A program made the translations under genes and the position numbers. From contig JACKBU010000023.1 in the NCBI GenBank assembly GCA_020634395.1, forward strand, positions 23,744 to 87,743: a stretch of 64,000 nucleotides of DNA, written 5' to 3'. How positions within the stretch are numbered: the stretch's first letter is position 1; each line of letters starts with the position of its first letter. The stretch comes from Ardenticatenaceae bacterium (GTDB taxonomy: Bacteria; Chloroflexota; Anaerolineae; Promineifilales; Promineifilaceae). This document shows, in pieces, positions 42,246 through 50,514 of the stretch. A model generated the notes under the pieces. The model had not been told where the DNA came from. It was given only the letters and a program-made list of their open reading frames with translations, and did no database searches.

Positions 42246-43877
42246 ATGAACAAAAGACCCAACATTTTAATGATTGTGACAGATCAGGAGTATGCCCACC
42301 AGGCTTTGCCAGCGGGCGTCACATTACCCAATCGAGACCGTTTGCGCTCTCAAGGGGTAACGTTTAACAACCACCAGGTAACAACGACGGTCTGCACCCC
42401 ATCGCGCTCGGTCATCTGGACCGGCCAGCATACGCCGCACACCCGTATGACCGACAACACAAACTTTGCCTGGATAGACGACATGCGCGCTGATCCGGAA
42501 ACGCTGCCCACAATCGGCCATATGCTGCGTGATTTGGGTTATTACACAGCTTACAAAGGCAAGTGGCACGAATCAACGCTTGCGGAAGGCGATTCTACCG
42601 AGGCGATGGAACACTTTGGTTTTGCCGATTTCCAGTCGTGGGGTGATGTGCATGGCGCACCTTTTGATGGGTTTAAGAAAGATCCGCTCATTGCCGCAGA
42701 GGCAGCCAACTGGCTAAGGGACAAGGCCCCGGCTGTTGTGGAAACTCAACCCTGGTTCCTGGCTGTGAATCTTGTCAACCCCCATGACATCATGTATTTC
42801 GACACCGACGATGAAGAAATGGTACAGGTGCGAGGCATGGTGCCGATTTTTGGGGCGCCAGACACGCCTCTCTACCAGCAAAAGTGGCCCACAACCTTAC
42901 CGGCATCGTTTTTCGACGATCTGGAAGATCAGCCTCCGGCTGTGCGCAACTATAAAGTTTTGTGTGATGGGACCTACGGCCAGATTCCCATGAATCGACG
43001 GGACATGTGGCACAACCACGTAAACTACTACCTCAACTGCATGATAGACGTCGACCGGCACATTGGCGTCGTGCTCCAGGCGCTGGATGAGAGCGAAGAG
43101 GCGGGTAATACGGTTATCATTTTCACTTCAGACCACGGCGAGTTAGCGGGAGCTCATCACCTACGCCAAAAAGGGGGGGTGGCTTTCAAAGAAGTTGTCA
43201 ACGTTCCTTTGACTATCGTGGATCCCCGAGGACCTGGCGGGCAAAGGACGGAGGCTGTAGGTTCTCATCTCGACCTGGCGCCCACGATTCTGGCCTATGC
43301 CGGTCTTTCAGATTCAGAACGGCGGCAGCGTTATCCATTCTTGAAAGGATACGACTTGTCGTGTGCGGTGGCCGAGCCGGGGGCTGATGGGCCGCGCGGC
43401 AGTGCGAAGAATCCGGGCCAGGGCGCTTTGTACACCTACGACATGGTCGCCACCATTGACGCGCAATGGTTGCTAGACAACGCGCCGGTATTGTTCGACT
43501 CGGCTGCGGCTGAGGCTGGCCTGGAGTTCCGGCGAGGCACGCAGGAGTTTTTGGACATCCTGGATACCGTGGGGACGCCCGATATGGAAAAAAGAGAGAT
43601 GTTTCGCGGCGTGTTTGACGGCCGTTACAAACTCGTCCGCTATTTTGGCCTGGGAAATTATCACCTGCCACAATCGGTAGCAGAATTGCTGGCAAATAAC
43701 GATGTGGCTCTTTACGACACGCTTCTAGACCCCGAAGAGATGGATAACCTGGCCCACCCCGGCAGCGCCCACTACGATGAAGCGTTATTGGCCGAGATGA
43801 ACAGCAAACTGAATGCGCTTATCCTGGCCGAAATCGGCGAAGACAGGTCATCCTTCGCTGCCGGCGCTGAGCAGTAG
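42246..43877 (+). CDS. Sulfatase (cysteine-type, arylsulfatase family)
   Basis: A 543-residue protein starting MNKRPNILMIVTDQEYAHQA, with metal-binding Asp at residue 13. The sulfatase signature CTPSRSVIWTGQHTPHTRM carries Cys50, which must be turned into formylglycine. Later metal and substrate sites are IIFTSDHGELAGAHHL and KEVVNVPLTIVDP. There is no signal peptide, so it should be cytoplasmic and act on imported sulfated compounds. No formylglycine-generating enzyme is in the window. It precedes the LacI-controlled sugar locus and could belong to it, though a 418-base gap separates them. Confidence 0.9.
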   Translation: MNKRPNILMIVTDQEYAHQALPAGVTLPNRDRLRSQGVTFNNHQVTTTVCTPSRSVIWTGQHTPHTRMTDNTNFAWIDDMRADPETLPTIGHMLRDLGYYTAYKGKWHESTLAEGDSTEAMEHFGFADFQSWGDVHGAPFDGFKKDPLIAAEAANWLRDKAPAVVETQPWFLAVNLVNPHDIMYFDTDDEEMVQVRGMVPIFGAPDTPLYQQKWPTTLPASFFDDLEDQPPAVRNYKVLCDGTYGQIPMNRRDMWHNHVNYYLNCMIDVDRHIGVVLQALDESEEAGNTVIIFTSDHGELAGAHHLRQKGGVAFKEVVNVPLTIVDPRGPGGQRTEAVGSHLDLAPTILAYAGLSDSERRQRYPFLKGYDLSCAVAEPGADGPRGSAKNPGQGALYTYDMVATIDAQWLLDNAPVLFDSAAAEAGLEFRRGTQEFLDILDTVGTPDMEKREMFRGVFDGRYKLVRYFGLGNYHLPQSVAELLANNDVALYDTLLDPEEMDNLAHPGSAHYDEALLAEMNSKLNALILAEIGEDRSSFAAGAEQ

Positions 43878-44143
43878 CCTGGCGCGTTACGGGGCCGACG
43901 CGTCCAGGACGGACGGCCGTTCCTCACCCCTGGCCCCTTCCTTTATTCGGTCTGTTTGACCGGTATATTCCTTTAACCCAACAGGCATCTCTGTTTGCGA
44001 TGAACAGAGATTGGCCTGCAGGACGTGATCCGTTTGCCAACTTTCAAGCGGGAGCCAGACTCGCCTGACGGCAAACGGCCGTTCCCCCTGGCAAAATCCC
44101 TCTCACCCCGAATTGCGGCTCAGATAAAACGCCAATTTCTCAG
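43878..44143. other. Intergenic region upstream of the LacI promoter
   Basis: There is no gene here. It contains two palindrome copies (about 43913 and 44074). A 9-base inverted repeat, ATCTCTGTT/AACAGAGAT (43987-43995, 44003-44011), has a seven-base loop and no T tract. A CGGTC/GACCG pair near 43950 is also present. Any of these could help end sulfatase transcription. Confidence 0.4.
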
Positions 44144-44205
44144 TTGACATTTGCGCAATCGTATGCTTTAATACGTTATACCGCATACGATTGCATAAAG
44201 TATGC
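44144..44205 (+). promoter_or_regulatory. Strong promoter with perfect 12-bp inverted-repeat operator before the LacI-type gene
   Basis: TTGACA (44144-44149), a 17-base spacer and TTTAAT (44167-44172) make a near-consensus promoter. GCAATCGTATGC (44155-44166) fills the spacer, and its exact inverse GCATACGATTGC (44183-44194) covers the likely start point. A further partial copy, GCATAAAGTATGC (44193-44205), overlaps the end. The two perfect arms, 16 bases apart, look like an operator pair at which the LacI-family protein encoded 90 bases downstream could repress its own gene. Confidence 0.8.
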
Positions 44206-44295
44206 ACCGCGAACGGGAATGGATTTATCTGGAGATTCAACGGAGTTCTTTCATCACAGTAGCCATGAAATCTCTAGATTAAAAAGAGGAATTCG

Positions 44296-45336
44296 ATGGC
44301 TTCCAGCACAAGGCGCGCCAGCCGTAAAACACCTACAATGCGAGACGTGGCCAGGCTGGCCAATGTTTCTCAAAGTACAGTCTCCCGGGTGCTAAACGGC
44401 ACGGACGAACCAATACCTATTGGCGAAGAAACGCGTCAACGTGTTATGGAGGCTGTTGCCGTCCTCAAATATCGGCCAAACTTGCATGCTGGCAGCCTCC
44501 GCGGGCAAAAAACGCAGATGGTGGCCGTAATGATCGCCGATATCACCAACCCGTTCTATCACTCCATCGTGCGTGCCGTACAAGACAGCGCCAATGTCCA
44601 CAACTACGATGTCATGATTGCCAACTCCGACCACACGCTGCAAGGTGAAAAACGGTTTCTAGATTCCGTAATCCGGCGTCCGGTGGATGGCATTATCATG
44701 GCGCCCTACCACCTCACCGAGGATGACCTTGGCGAGGTGATTGACCGTACAGGGGCAGCTGTAGCTGCTGTAGGGCAGCACCTCAATCATCCTCAGATTG
44801 ATATAGCCTACAGTAATGATGAAATGGCAGCCTACAATGTCGTCAAATGGCTTCACGAGACAAAAGGGCACACCAATATTGGCTATATTGGTGTGACGGA
44901 TCGTTTTCCGGCTGGTGCCAGGCGGCAAAGCGGTTTTGAACGGGCGTTGGCTGACGCTGGACTGGAAATGGCTTCCAATTGTGAACAAGTGGGTGATTGG
45001 TCGCTGGGAAGTGGGTATCAGGCGATGCAAAAGTTACTTTCGTTGCCAGAGCTGCCAACCGCTGTGTTTGCTGCCAACGATTTGATGGCCATTGGCGCCA
45101 TGGAAGCTATCAAACAAAACAATCTTAAAATACCCGATGACATTGCCGTCGTGGGCTTCGATAATATTCCGGCTGCATCCTGGGTATTTCCCCCTCTTAC
45201 TACAATCGCTCAATATCCAGAAAAAATGGGTGAGCAACTCTCAAAAGCTGTATTCCAACGTATCCAGGGCGAATATAGTGGGCCTAGTCGTCGCTTTGAA
45301 ATTCCCCTTGATTTTATTGAGCGGGAGTCTACGTAA
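44296..45336 (+). CDS. LacI-family transcriptional regulator
   Basis: A 346-residue regulator. The N-terminal helix-turn-helix is MRDVARLANVSQSTVSRVLN, and the hinge is VAVLKYRPNLHAGSLRG. A periplasmic-binding-like sensor domain follows, with MVAVMIADITNPFYHSIV, AVAAVGQHLNHPQIDIAYS, FAANDLMAIGAMEAI and DIAVVGFDNIPAASWVFPPL. It most likely represses the downstream arabinose-type sugar genes until a sugar ligand binds. Start ATG 44296 with AAAGAGGAA upstream; an in-frame ATG at 44338 would remove DNA-binding residues. It holds no copy of the ACGGCCGT palindrome. Confidence 0.95.
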   Translation: MASSTRRASRKTPTMRDVARLANVSQSTVSRVLNGTDEPIPIGEETRQRVMEAVAVLKYRPNLHAGSLRGQKTQMVAVMIADITNPFYHSIVRAVQDSANVHNYDVMIANSDHTLQGEKRFLDSVIRRPVDGIIMAPYHLTEDDLGEVIDRTGAAVAAVGQHLNHPQIDIAYSNDEMAAYNVVKWLHETKGHTNIGYIGVTDRFPAGARRQSGFERALADAGLEMASNCEQVGDWSLGSGYQAMQKLLSLPELPTAVFAANDLMAIGAMEAIKQNNLKIPDDIAVVGFDNIPAASWVFPPLTTIAQYPEKMGEQLSKAVFQRIQGEYSGPSRRFEIPLDFIEREST

Positions 45337-45437
45337 GTAAAGCTGGCAACATCGAATCGAAAATCAGCTGCCCTGACTCAGACTTAATTGCACGCCTGAC
45401 GTTTTGTTCAGGTTGGGCGTTTGCCTTCGTTTGTTAG

Positions 45438-45468
45438 CGACGCAGTCATCTATCTGCGTCGATTTTTT
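45438..45468 (+). terminator. Intrinsic terminator or attenuator between the LacI-type and binding-protein genes
   Basis: CGACGCAG (45438-45445) and CTGCGTCG (45454-45461) form a perfect 8-base stem with an eight-base loop, followed by ATTTTTT. Only 55 bases separate it from the binding-protein ATG, and I see no convincing promoter in that gap. The ABC operon may therefore depend on read-through or on a promoter upstream of the hairpin. Confidence 0.8.
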
Positions 45469-45523
45469 AGTCAATCATAAATGCACGTTTAAGGTTGACA
45501 TAATTACAAAAGGAGAAGGTAAG

Positions 45524-46978
45524 ATGAGGAAGTTTGTGTTTAGTCTGGTAATTTTGTTGATGTTAGTGTTGGCATTGGGCGCCTGTGGCGGTCCGGAAGC
45601 AGCGCCTACAGCCGAATCGGCGGCGCCGGCGAATGAAGCTGCAGCTCCGGCTGACACGGCCGTTGAACCAGCAGAAGAAGTGGTTCAGGAGGAGCCCACA
45701 GTTGATCCGAATTTGCCCACACCGGAGCCCACCCCTATTGTTAATGCTTTTGGTGAATGTGACGATCCCTTGATTCTTTGGCATGGTCTAACCGGCACGG
45801 ATGGCGCTGTCTTCGCCGTCATGCTGGAGAATTATGTCAATGAGACGCCAGGGGCCTGCCTCAGTTCTGAAGGCATTCCGTGGGATATCTTCTTCCAGAA
45901 ATACCCAACGGCCGTTGCCGCAGGCACGCCGCCGGATATGGTGATCTTCCATGCCGCCGAAGTTAACCAGATGGCTTCTGAAGGTTTGATGATGCCTCTG
46001 GATGACCTGATCTATAACGATGGCACGCTCAGCAAGGATGACTTCAACCCGGTCTTGATGGATGCCATCACTTATGACGGCGAAACGATGGCTGTCCCCT
46101 TTGACAATCATGGCTGGTTGTTGTGGTATAACACCCAGCTGTTGGAAAATGCCGGTTTAGACCCCGATAATCTGCCCAAAAATGGCGACGAGTTCATCGA
46201 GTGGGCCCAAATGTTGACGACGGATGTCAATGGTTTGCACCCGACAGACGAAGGTTTTGACCCGGACAACGTCGATGTATGGGCGATTGACTGGACCTGG
46301 CCTCGTTACACCATTCCTACCACCATGTGGCAGTTCGGTGGCGGCATTTTGAATGAAGATGGTACGGAGGTTTTGCTGGACAGCCCAGAATCGATTGCGG
46401 CTATTCAATATTGGCACGATCTGATGTACAAGTATTATGTTGCCCCTCCGGCTGTGCCGGGCAAGATGTGGGCCGGCGATCTTTACGCGAACAACCGTCT
46501 GGTCTTTATGTGGGAAGGTACGTGGACCGGTGGTTTTATGAAAGACAATCCAGACGTAGCGGCGCTTACAAAGACGGCGTTTATCAATTCTCTGGCGCCT
46601 GATGGCAACCAAGCGGTTAAGTTTGATTCTCACATCATGTCTGTGCCTACTGGCGTTGATGAGGCTGGCGCTGCCCAGGCCAAACAATTGATGGCTTATC
46701 TGGCCAATAATGGTGAATTTTGGGCGACGTCGGGTCAGGTACCGGCTAAGATTAGCGTGCAACAAGCGCCTGAAGTCCAAGCGATTGAGTCGGTGGCCAT
46801 GGCTGCCAAGCAGTTCAACGAGATTGGGCGCACGAGTGTGCCGCACAAAGCTTTTATCGAGATTCAAACGGCGTATGAAACGGCCGTTGGCAATGCTCTG
46901 GCCAGCGCAGATGCGGATGTGGCCGCCGAATTGCAAGCCGGCGCCGAACAAATCCGCGCCATCCTTGCCCGTCCCTAA
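45524..46978 (+). CDS. ABC transporter sugar-binding lipoprotein (CUT1 type)
   Basis: A 484-residue extracellular solute-binding protein (family 1). It has a lipoprotein signal (LVILLMLVLALGACGG), a low-complexity Ala/Glu/Pro linker (about 25-75), then LILWHGLTGTDGAVFAVMLE, YPTAVAAGTPPDMVIFHAAE, AVPFDNHGWLLWYN and NRLVFMWEGTW. It captures an oligosaccharide outside the membrane for the two permeases that follow. The start is ATG 45524 with AAAGGAGAAGG upstream; earlier in-frame ATGs lie across the upstream hairpin. The gene is flanked on both sides by terminator-like hairpins. Confidence 0.92.
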   Translation: MRKFVFSLVILLMLVLALGACGGPEAAPTAESAAPANEAAAPADTAVEPAEEVVQEEPTVDPNLPTPEPTPIVNAFGECDDPLILWHGLTGTDGAVFAVMLENYVNETPGACLSSEGIPWDIFFQKYPTAVAAGTPPDMVIFHAAEVNQMASEGLMMPLDDLIYNDGTLSKDDFNPVLMDAITYDGETMAVPFDNHGWLLWYNTQLLENAGLDPDNLPKNGDEFIEWAQMLTTDVNGLHPTDEGFDPDNVDVWAIDWTWPRYTIPTTMWQFGGGILNEDGTEVLLDSPESIAAIQYWHDLMYKYYVAPPAVPGKMWAGDLYANNRLVFMWEGTWTGGFMKDNPDVAALTKTAFINSLAPDGNQAVKFDSHIMSVPTGVDEAGAAQAKQLMAYLANNGEFWATSGQVPAKISVQQAPEVQAIESVAMAAKQFNEIGRTSVPHKAFIEIQTAYETAVGNALASADADVAAELQAGAEQIRAILARP

Positions 46979-46995
46979 TTGAGATTTCTCTTCCG

Positions 46996-47040
46996 CCGCA
47001 GGTCGATGTATTCCCATACGTCGACCTGCGGATTTTATTT
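46996..47040 (+). terminator. Strong intercistronic hairpin between binding protein and permease genes
   Basis: Arms of 16 bases (46996-47011 and 47016-47031) pair with a single G-T wobble around a TCCC loop, followed by TTTTATTT. Between a binding-protein gene and its permeases this is often a partial terminator or mRNA-stabilising hairpin, which makes the binding protein more abundant than the membrane subunits, as in malE-malF. Confidence 0.85.
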
Positions 47041-47061
47041 CCGTCCGAAGGATAATTTGCC

Positions 47062-47991
47062 ATGACTACCTATCGCGCTTCAATGGATGATAAGGTGAGG
47101 CCTGTTTCAGCAAACAGAAAGAGGTTGCGCAAGCAATTGCCAAATTACCTTTTTGTCATACCCCATTACTTGTTTTTTGCTGTTTTTCTGCTTTACCCAA
47201 TTTTCCGGGGCATACAGATTAGCCTTTATGACTGGAAGATTATGCTCCAAGATCAAAAGTTTATTGGTTTAGCCAACTATCAGGCGCTGACGAAGGACAT
47301 GATCTTTCGAGAAACTTTGGGGAACACGGTTTACTTTACGGTGCTGACTGTGGGCATCAATGTGGTTCTGGCTTTGTTGGTGGCTACTGCCTTGAAACAG
47401 AATTTTCGGGGGAGCCACTTTTTGCGCGTGTTGTTTTATGCCCCGGCCATTTTGTCTGTTTCGGTGTTGGGCATTATTGGAATACGCATCTGGGATACGC
47501 AGTTGGGCATTGTCAATTACTTCCTGACCACGCTTCTGGGGCTGCCGCGTATTTCATGGCTGGGCAATCCTTCGCTGGTTATTCCCTCGCTCGCTCTGAC
47601 TACTGTCTGGTGGACGTTTGGGTTTCCGATGCTGGTGTTTTTGGCCGGACTGCAAAGCATCCCGGAGGCACTTTACGAAGCCGCCAAGATTGATGGCGCG
47701 GGACGGCTGCAAACCTTTCGCCACATTACCATCCCCCTGATCATGCCGACGATGTTGTTTGTGGTGGTGACACAGTTTATTTCCCACATGCAGGTGTTTG
47801 CGCAGCCGTACATCATTACGGCTGGCGGACCGGGGAATGCTTCGCGCACGGCCGTTATGTATTTGTACGAAACAGCCTGGAAGTTCTTCCGCTTTGGTTA
47901 TGCGTCGGCCATCTCCGTGGTTCTGGCCGGCATCATGATCATTGTGACGATTTTTCTGTTCTCGGTGCTGCGCAGCCGGGTAGAGTATTAG
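47062..47991 (+). CDS. ABC sugar transporter permease (MalF-type)
   Basis: A 309-residue protein with six membrane segments starting near residue 30 (PHYLFFAVFLLYPIFRGIQI). The EAA loop that contacts the ATPase is EALYEAAKIDGAGRLQTFRH, near residue 205. With the next gene it forms the membrane channel of a CUT1 importer. Start ATG 47062 with GAAGGA upstream; an internal ATG eight codons later is possible. Twelve bases separate it from the second permease gene. Confidence 0.94.
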   Translation: MTTYRASMDDKVRPVSANRKRLRKQLPNYLFVIPHYLFFAVFLLYPIFRGIQISLYDWKIMLQDQKFIGLANYQALTKDMIFRETLGNTVYFTVLTVGINVVLALLVATALKQNFRGSHFLRVLFYAPAILSVSVLGIIGIRIWDTQLGIVNYFLTTLLGLPRISWLGNPSLVIPSLALTTVWWTFGFPMLVFLAGLQSIPEALYEAAKIDGAGRLQTFRHITIPLIMPTMLFVVVTQFISHMQVFAQPYIITAGGPGNASRTAVMYLYETAWKFFRFGYASAISVVLAGIMIIVTIFLFSVLRSRVEY

Positions 47992-48003
47992 AGGGAGGAT
48001 AGC

Positions 48004-48903
48004 ATGACGAGTTCAATTACAGAAACGGCCGTTGCGAATCTCGACGCCACTAAAAATAAAACGAGAGTACGCCCTAAAAGCCTCAAACGGACATTGCTCA
48101 TGTGGCTGTTATTCCTGCCTCTGGTCTTCGTCGTGATTGTGCCCATCATCTACATGGTTTCCATGGCCTTTACGCTGGAATCGAATCAGCTCAATTTCCC
48201 CATTGAATGGATACCGCAACCGCCAACCCTGTCTAACTTTACCCATATCTTTGCCGACACAACCCTCCCTATCGTCCGCTGGTTTGCCAACAGCCTGATC
48301 GTCTCCATCGTTGGCACCTTGTTTATTGTGTTCTTGTCCACACTCAGCGGTTATGCCTTTGCCCGTTTGGAGTTTCCCTTCAAAAATCTACTGTTTTCGC
48401 TGCTCATCTTCAGCCTGATGATTCCGGCCGCGATTACCCTGATTCCTGTCTTTCTTTTGCTGCGCGACTTTACACTGTTAAATACCTATCAGGCCATCTG
48501 GCTGCCGGCCGCCGCCTCCGTGCTGGGTATTTTCCTGATGCGGCAACATTTTTACGCCATACCCGCAGAAATTGAAGATGCGGCGCGCATTGATGGCGCC
48601 GGCCGGTTCCGCATTTATTGGCAAATTTGCCTGCCCATGGTGCGTGGTTCGATGGTAGCCATCTTCATTTTTTCGTTCTTGCTGCTGTGGAATGATCTTT
48701 TCTGGCCGCTCATCGTCCTGAGTGAGCGTTCCATGTTGACCCTACCGGTAGGGCTGCTGGTGATCCAACAGGGCAGCTACATTCAACGCGGGCTGGCCTT
48801 TGCCGGAGCGTTTATTGCCTCCGTACCGGTTTTAATATTCTATGCAATTTTCCAGCGTAAAATCATCGCTGGTATCGTAACAACGGGGATGGCGGGTCAG
48901 TAA
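48004..48903 (+). CDS. ABC sugar transporter permease (MalG-type)
   Basis: A 299-residue partner permease with six membrane segments. The EAA motif is EIEDAARIDGAGRFRIYWQI, near residue 195, and LPLVFVVIVPIIYMVSMAF forms the first helix. It pairs with the MalF-type protein. No ATPase subunit is encoded in the locus, so a shared MsiK-type ATPase elsewhere is likely to power it. Start ATG 48004 with GGGAGGATAGC upstream. A 96-base gap leads to the GH51 gene. Confidence 0.94.
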   Translation: MTSSITETAVANLDATKNKTRVRPKSLKRTLLMWLLFLPLVFVVIVPIIYMVSMAFTLESNQLNFPIEWIPQPPTLSNFTHIFADTTLPIVRWFANSLIVSIVGTLFIVFLSTLSGYAFARLEFPFKNLLFSLLIFSLMIPAAITLIPVFLLLRDFTLLNTYQAIWLPAAASVLGIFLMRQHFYAIPAEIEDAARIDGAGRFRIYWQICLPMVRGSMVAIFIFSFLLLWNDLFWPLIVLSERSMLTLPVGLLVIQQGSYIQRGLAFAGAFIASVPVLIFYAIFQRKIIAGIVTTGMAGQ

Positions 48904-48999
48904 CAACGAGAGTCTAACTCTCTCCTGGCGTCGTTAAAAATTAAAATTGTCTCTGCGTCAATTTGCCGCTAGAGTTCATTAAACTTGCGAGGTTGCCGT

Positions 49000-50499
49000 A
49001 TGTCATATTCAAAATCACAAATCTTAATCGATACAAATCGCACGATTGCGTCCATATCCCCCCTGCTGTTTGGCGGGTTCGTGGAGCACATGGGGCGGTG
49101 TGTGTATGAAGGGATCTATGATCCCAAGTCGCCACTGGCCGATGAGCGCGGTTTGCGTACAGACGTCTTAGAAGCGCTGCGCGATCAGGCGTACAGTGTT
49201 ATACGCTATCCGGGTGGGAACTTTTTGAGCGGCTATAACTGGCTGGACGGTGTGGGACCGAAAGAGAAACGGCCGTCTCGCCGCGAGCTTGCCTGGCAGT
49301 CCACGGAAAGCAATCAATTTGGCACCAATGAATTCATGGAATTTTGCCAGGCCATCAACGCCGAACCCATGCTGGCCGTCAACATGGGCACGGGAACCAT
49401 CCAATCTGCTGCCGACCTGGTGGAATACTGCAACGTGCCGGGCGGCACGTACTGGTCAGATTTGCGGACCAGCCACGGCGCGCACCAGCCGCACAATGTC
49501 CGCTACTGGTGCGTGGGCAATGAAATGGACGGACCCTGGCAGATCGGCCATTTAGATGCGGTTGCCTATGGTAACAAAGCGCTCGAAGCGGCCAAAATGA
49601 TGAAATGGCAAGACCCTACCATCAAAACCGTCTTGTGCGGCTCATCCAGTGACAAAATGCTGACTTACCCGGACTGGGATCGCATTGCCCTGGAGCTTGC
49701 CTGGGAGCATATGGATTACCATTCGATGCATTATTATGCCGGCAACCACGACAACGACACCACCAGTTACCTGGCCAGCGTCGTGGCACTTGAACGCTTT
49801 GTGGACACGCTGGAAGGCACGCTTCGTTATGTCAAGGCCAAGCGGCGCAGCAAGCATGATGTGTACTTGTCGTGGGATGAGTGGCAGGTGTGGTACAAGG
49901 GTGATCCCATGCAGGGCAGTTGGGAAGAAGCGCCGCATCTGGCCGAAGAAATTTACAATCTGGAAGATGCTCTGGTTGTGGCGCAGTGGCTAAACGTTTT
50001 CTTGCGCAAGAGCCACGTCCTTAAGATCGCCTGTGTGGCTCAGGTGGTCAATGTGATCTCCTGGATGCACACGCGCCAGGATGGCCTGCTGAAGTTCCCC
50101 TCCTATTACGTCTTCAAACTGGTGAGCAATCTGGCGCGTGGCGAGGCGTTGGATGTGGGGGTGAGAGCGCCCGTGGTGGAAACGAAACTGTACGACGGTG
50201 TGCCGGCTTTGGATGTCTCGGCCAGTTTTAACGCTGAGACGCAAGAAGGCGCGGTTTTTATCGTCAACCGCAGTGAAACTGACCCTATCTTTGCCGACAT
50301 CGAATGGCAGGACCGCCCCTCGGTTTGTATCAGACAGGCGTGGCAGCTGGCGGGTACAGATCCTAAAGAAACCAACAGCTGGGAGAGGCCGGATCATCTG
50401 GTGGCCAAAGAGATTGCCGCGCCGCCTGTGGATAACGGCCGTTCGGCCATCAGCCTGCCTCCTATGTCCTTCACCGTCCTATCAACAGGCATCGAATAG
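49000..50499 (+). CDS. Alpha-L-arabinofuranosidase, GH51
   Basis: A 499-residue cytoplasmic enzyme of standard GH51 size. The hallmark start is PLLFGGFVEHMGRCVYEGIY. The acid/base glutamate is E175 in CVGNEMDGPWQIG and the nucleophile is E294 in LSWDEWQVWYKG. A C-terminal beta domain ends PPMSFTVLSTGIE. It releases terminal alpha-L-arabinofuranosyl units from arabino-oligosaccharides. There is no signal peptide, so it works on imported sugars. The start is ATG 49000, seven bases after GAGG; a TTG at 48985 is in frame but lacks a site. GH2 follows after 15 bases. Confidence 0.95.
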   Translation: MSYSKSQILIDTNRTIASISPLLFGGFVEHMGRCVYEGIYDPKSPLADERGLRTDVLEALRDQAYSVIRYPGGNFLSGYNWLDGVGPKEKRPSRRELAWQSTESNQFGTNEFMEFCQAINAEPMLAVNMGTGTIQSAADLVEYCNVPGGTYWSDLRTSHGAHQPHNVRYWCVGNEMDGPWQIGHLDAVAYGNKALEAAKMMKWQDPTIKTVLCGSSSDKMLTYPDWDRIALELAWEHMDYHSMHYYAGNHDNDTTSYLASVVALERFVDTLEGTLRYVKAKRRSKHDVYLSWDEWQVWYKGDPMQGSWEEAPHLAEEIYNLEDALVVAQWLNVFLRKSHVLKIACVAQVVNVISWMHTRQDGLLKFPSYYVFKLVSNLARGEALDVGVRAPVVETKLYDGVPALDVSASFNAETQEGAVFIVNRSETDPIFADIEWQDRPSVCIRQAWQLAGTDPKETNSWERPDHLVAKEIAAPPVDNGRSAISLPPMSFTVLSTGIE

Positions 50500-50514
50500 C
50501 AGAGGACTCACGCT

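Noticed and set aside
46157..47017. 286-codon open frame opposite the sugar-binding protein
   Set aside because: Crosses the intercistronic hairpin and lacks any recognisable domain.
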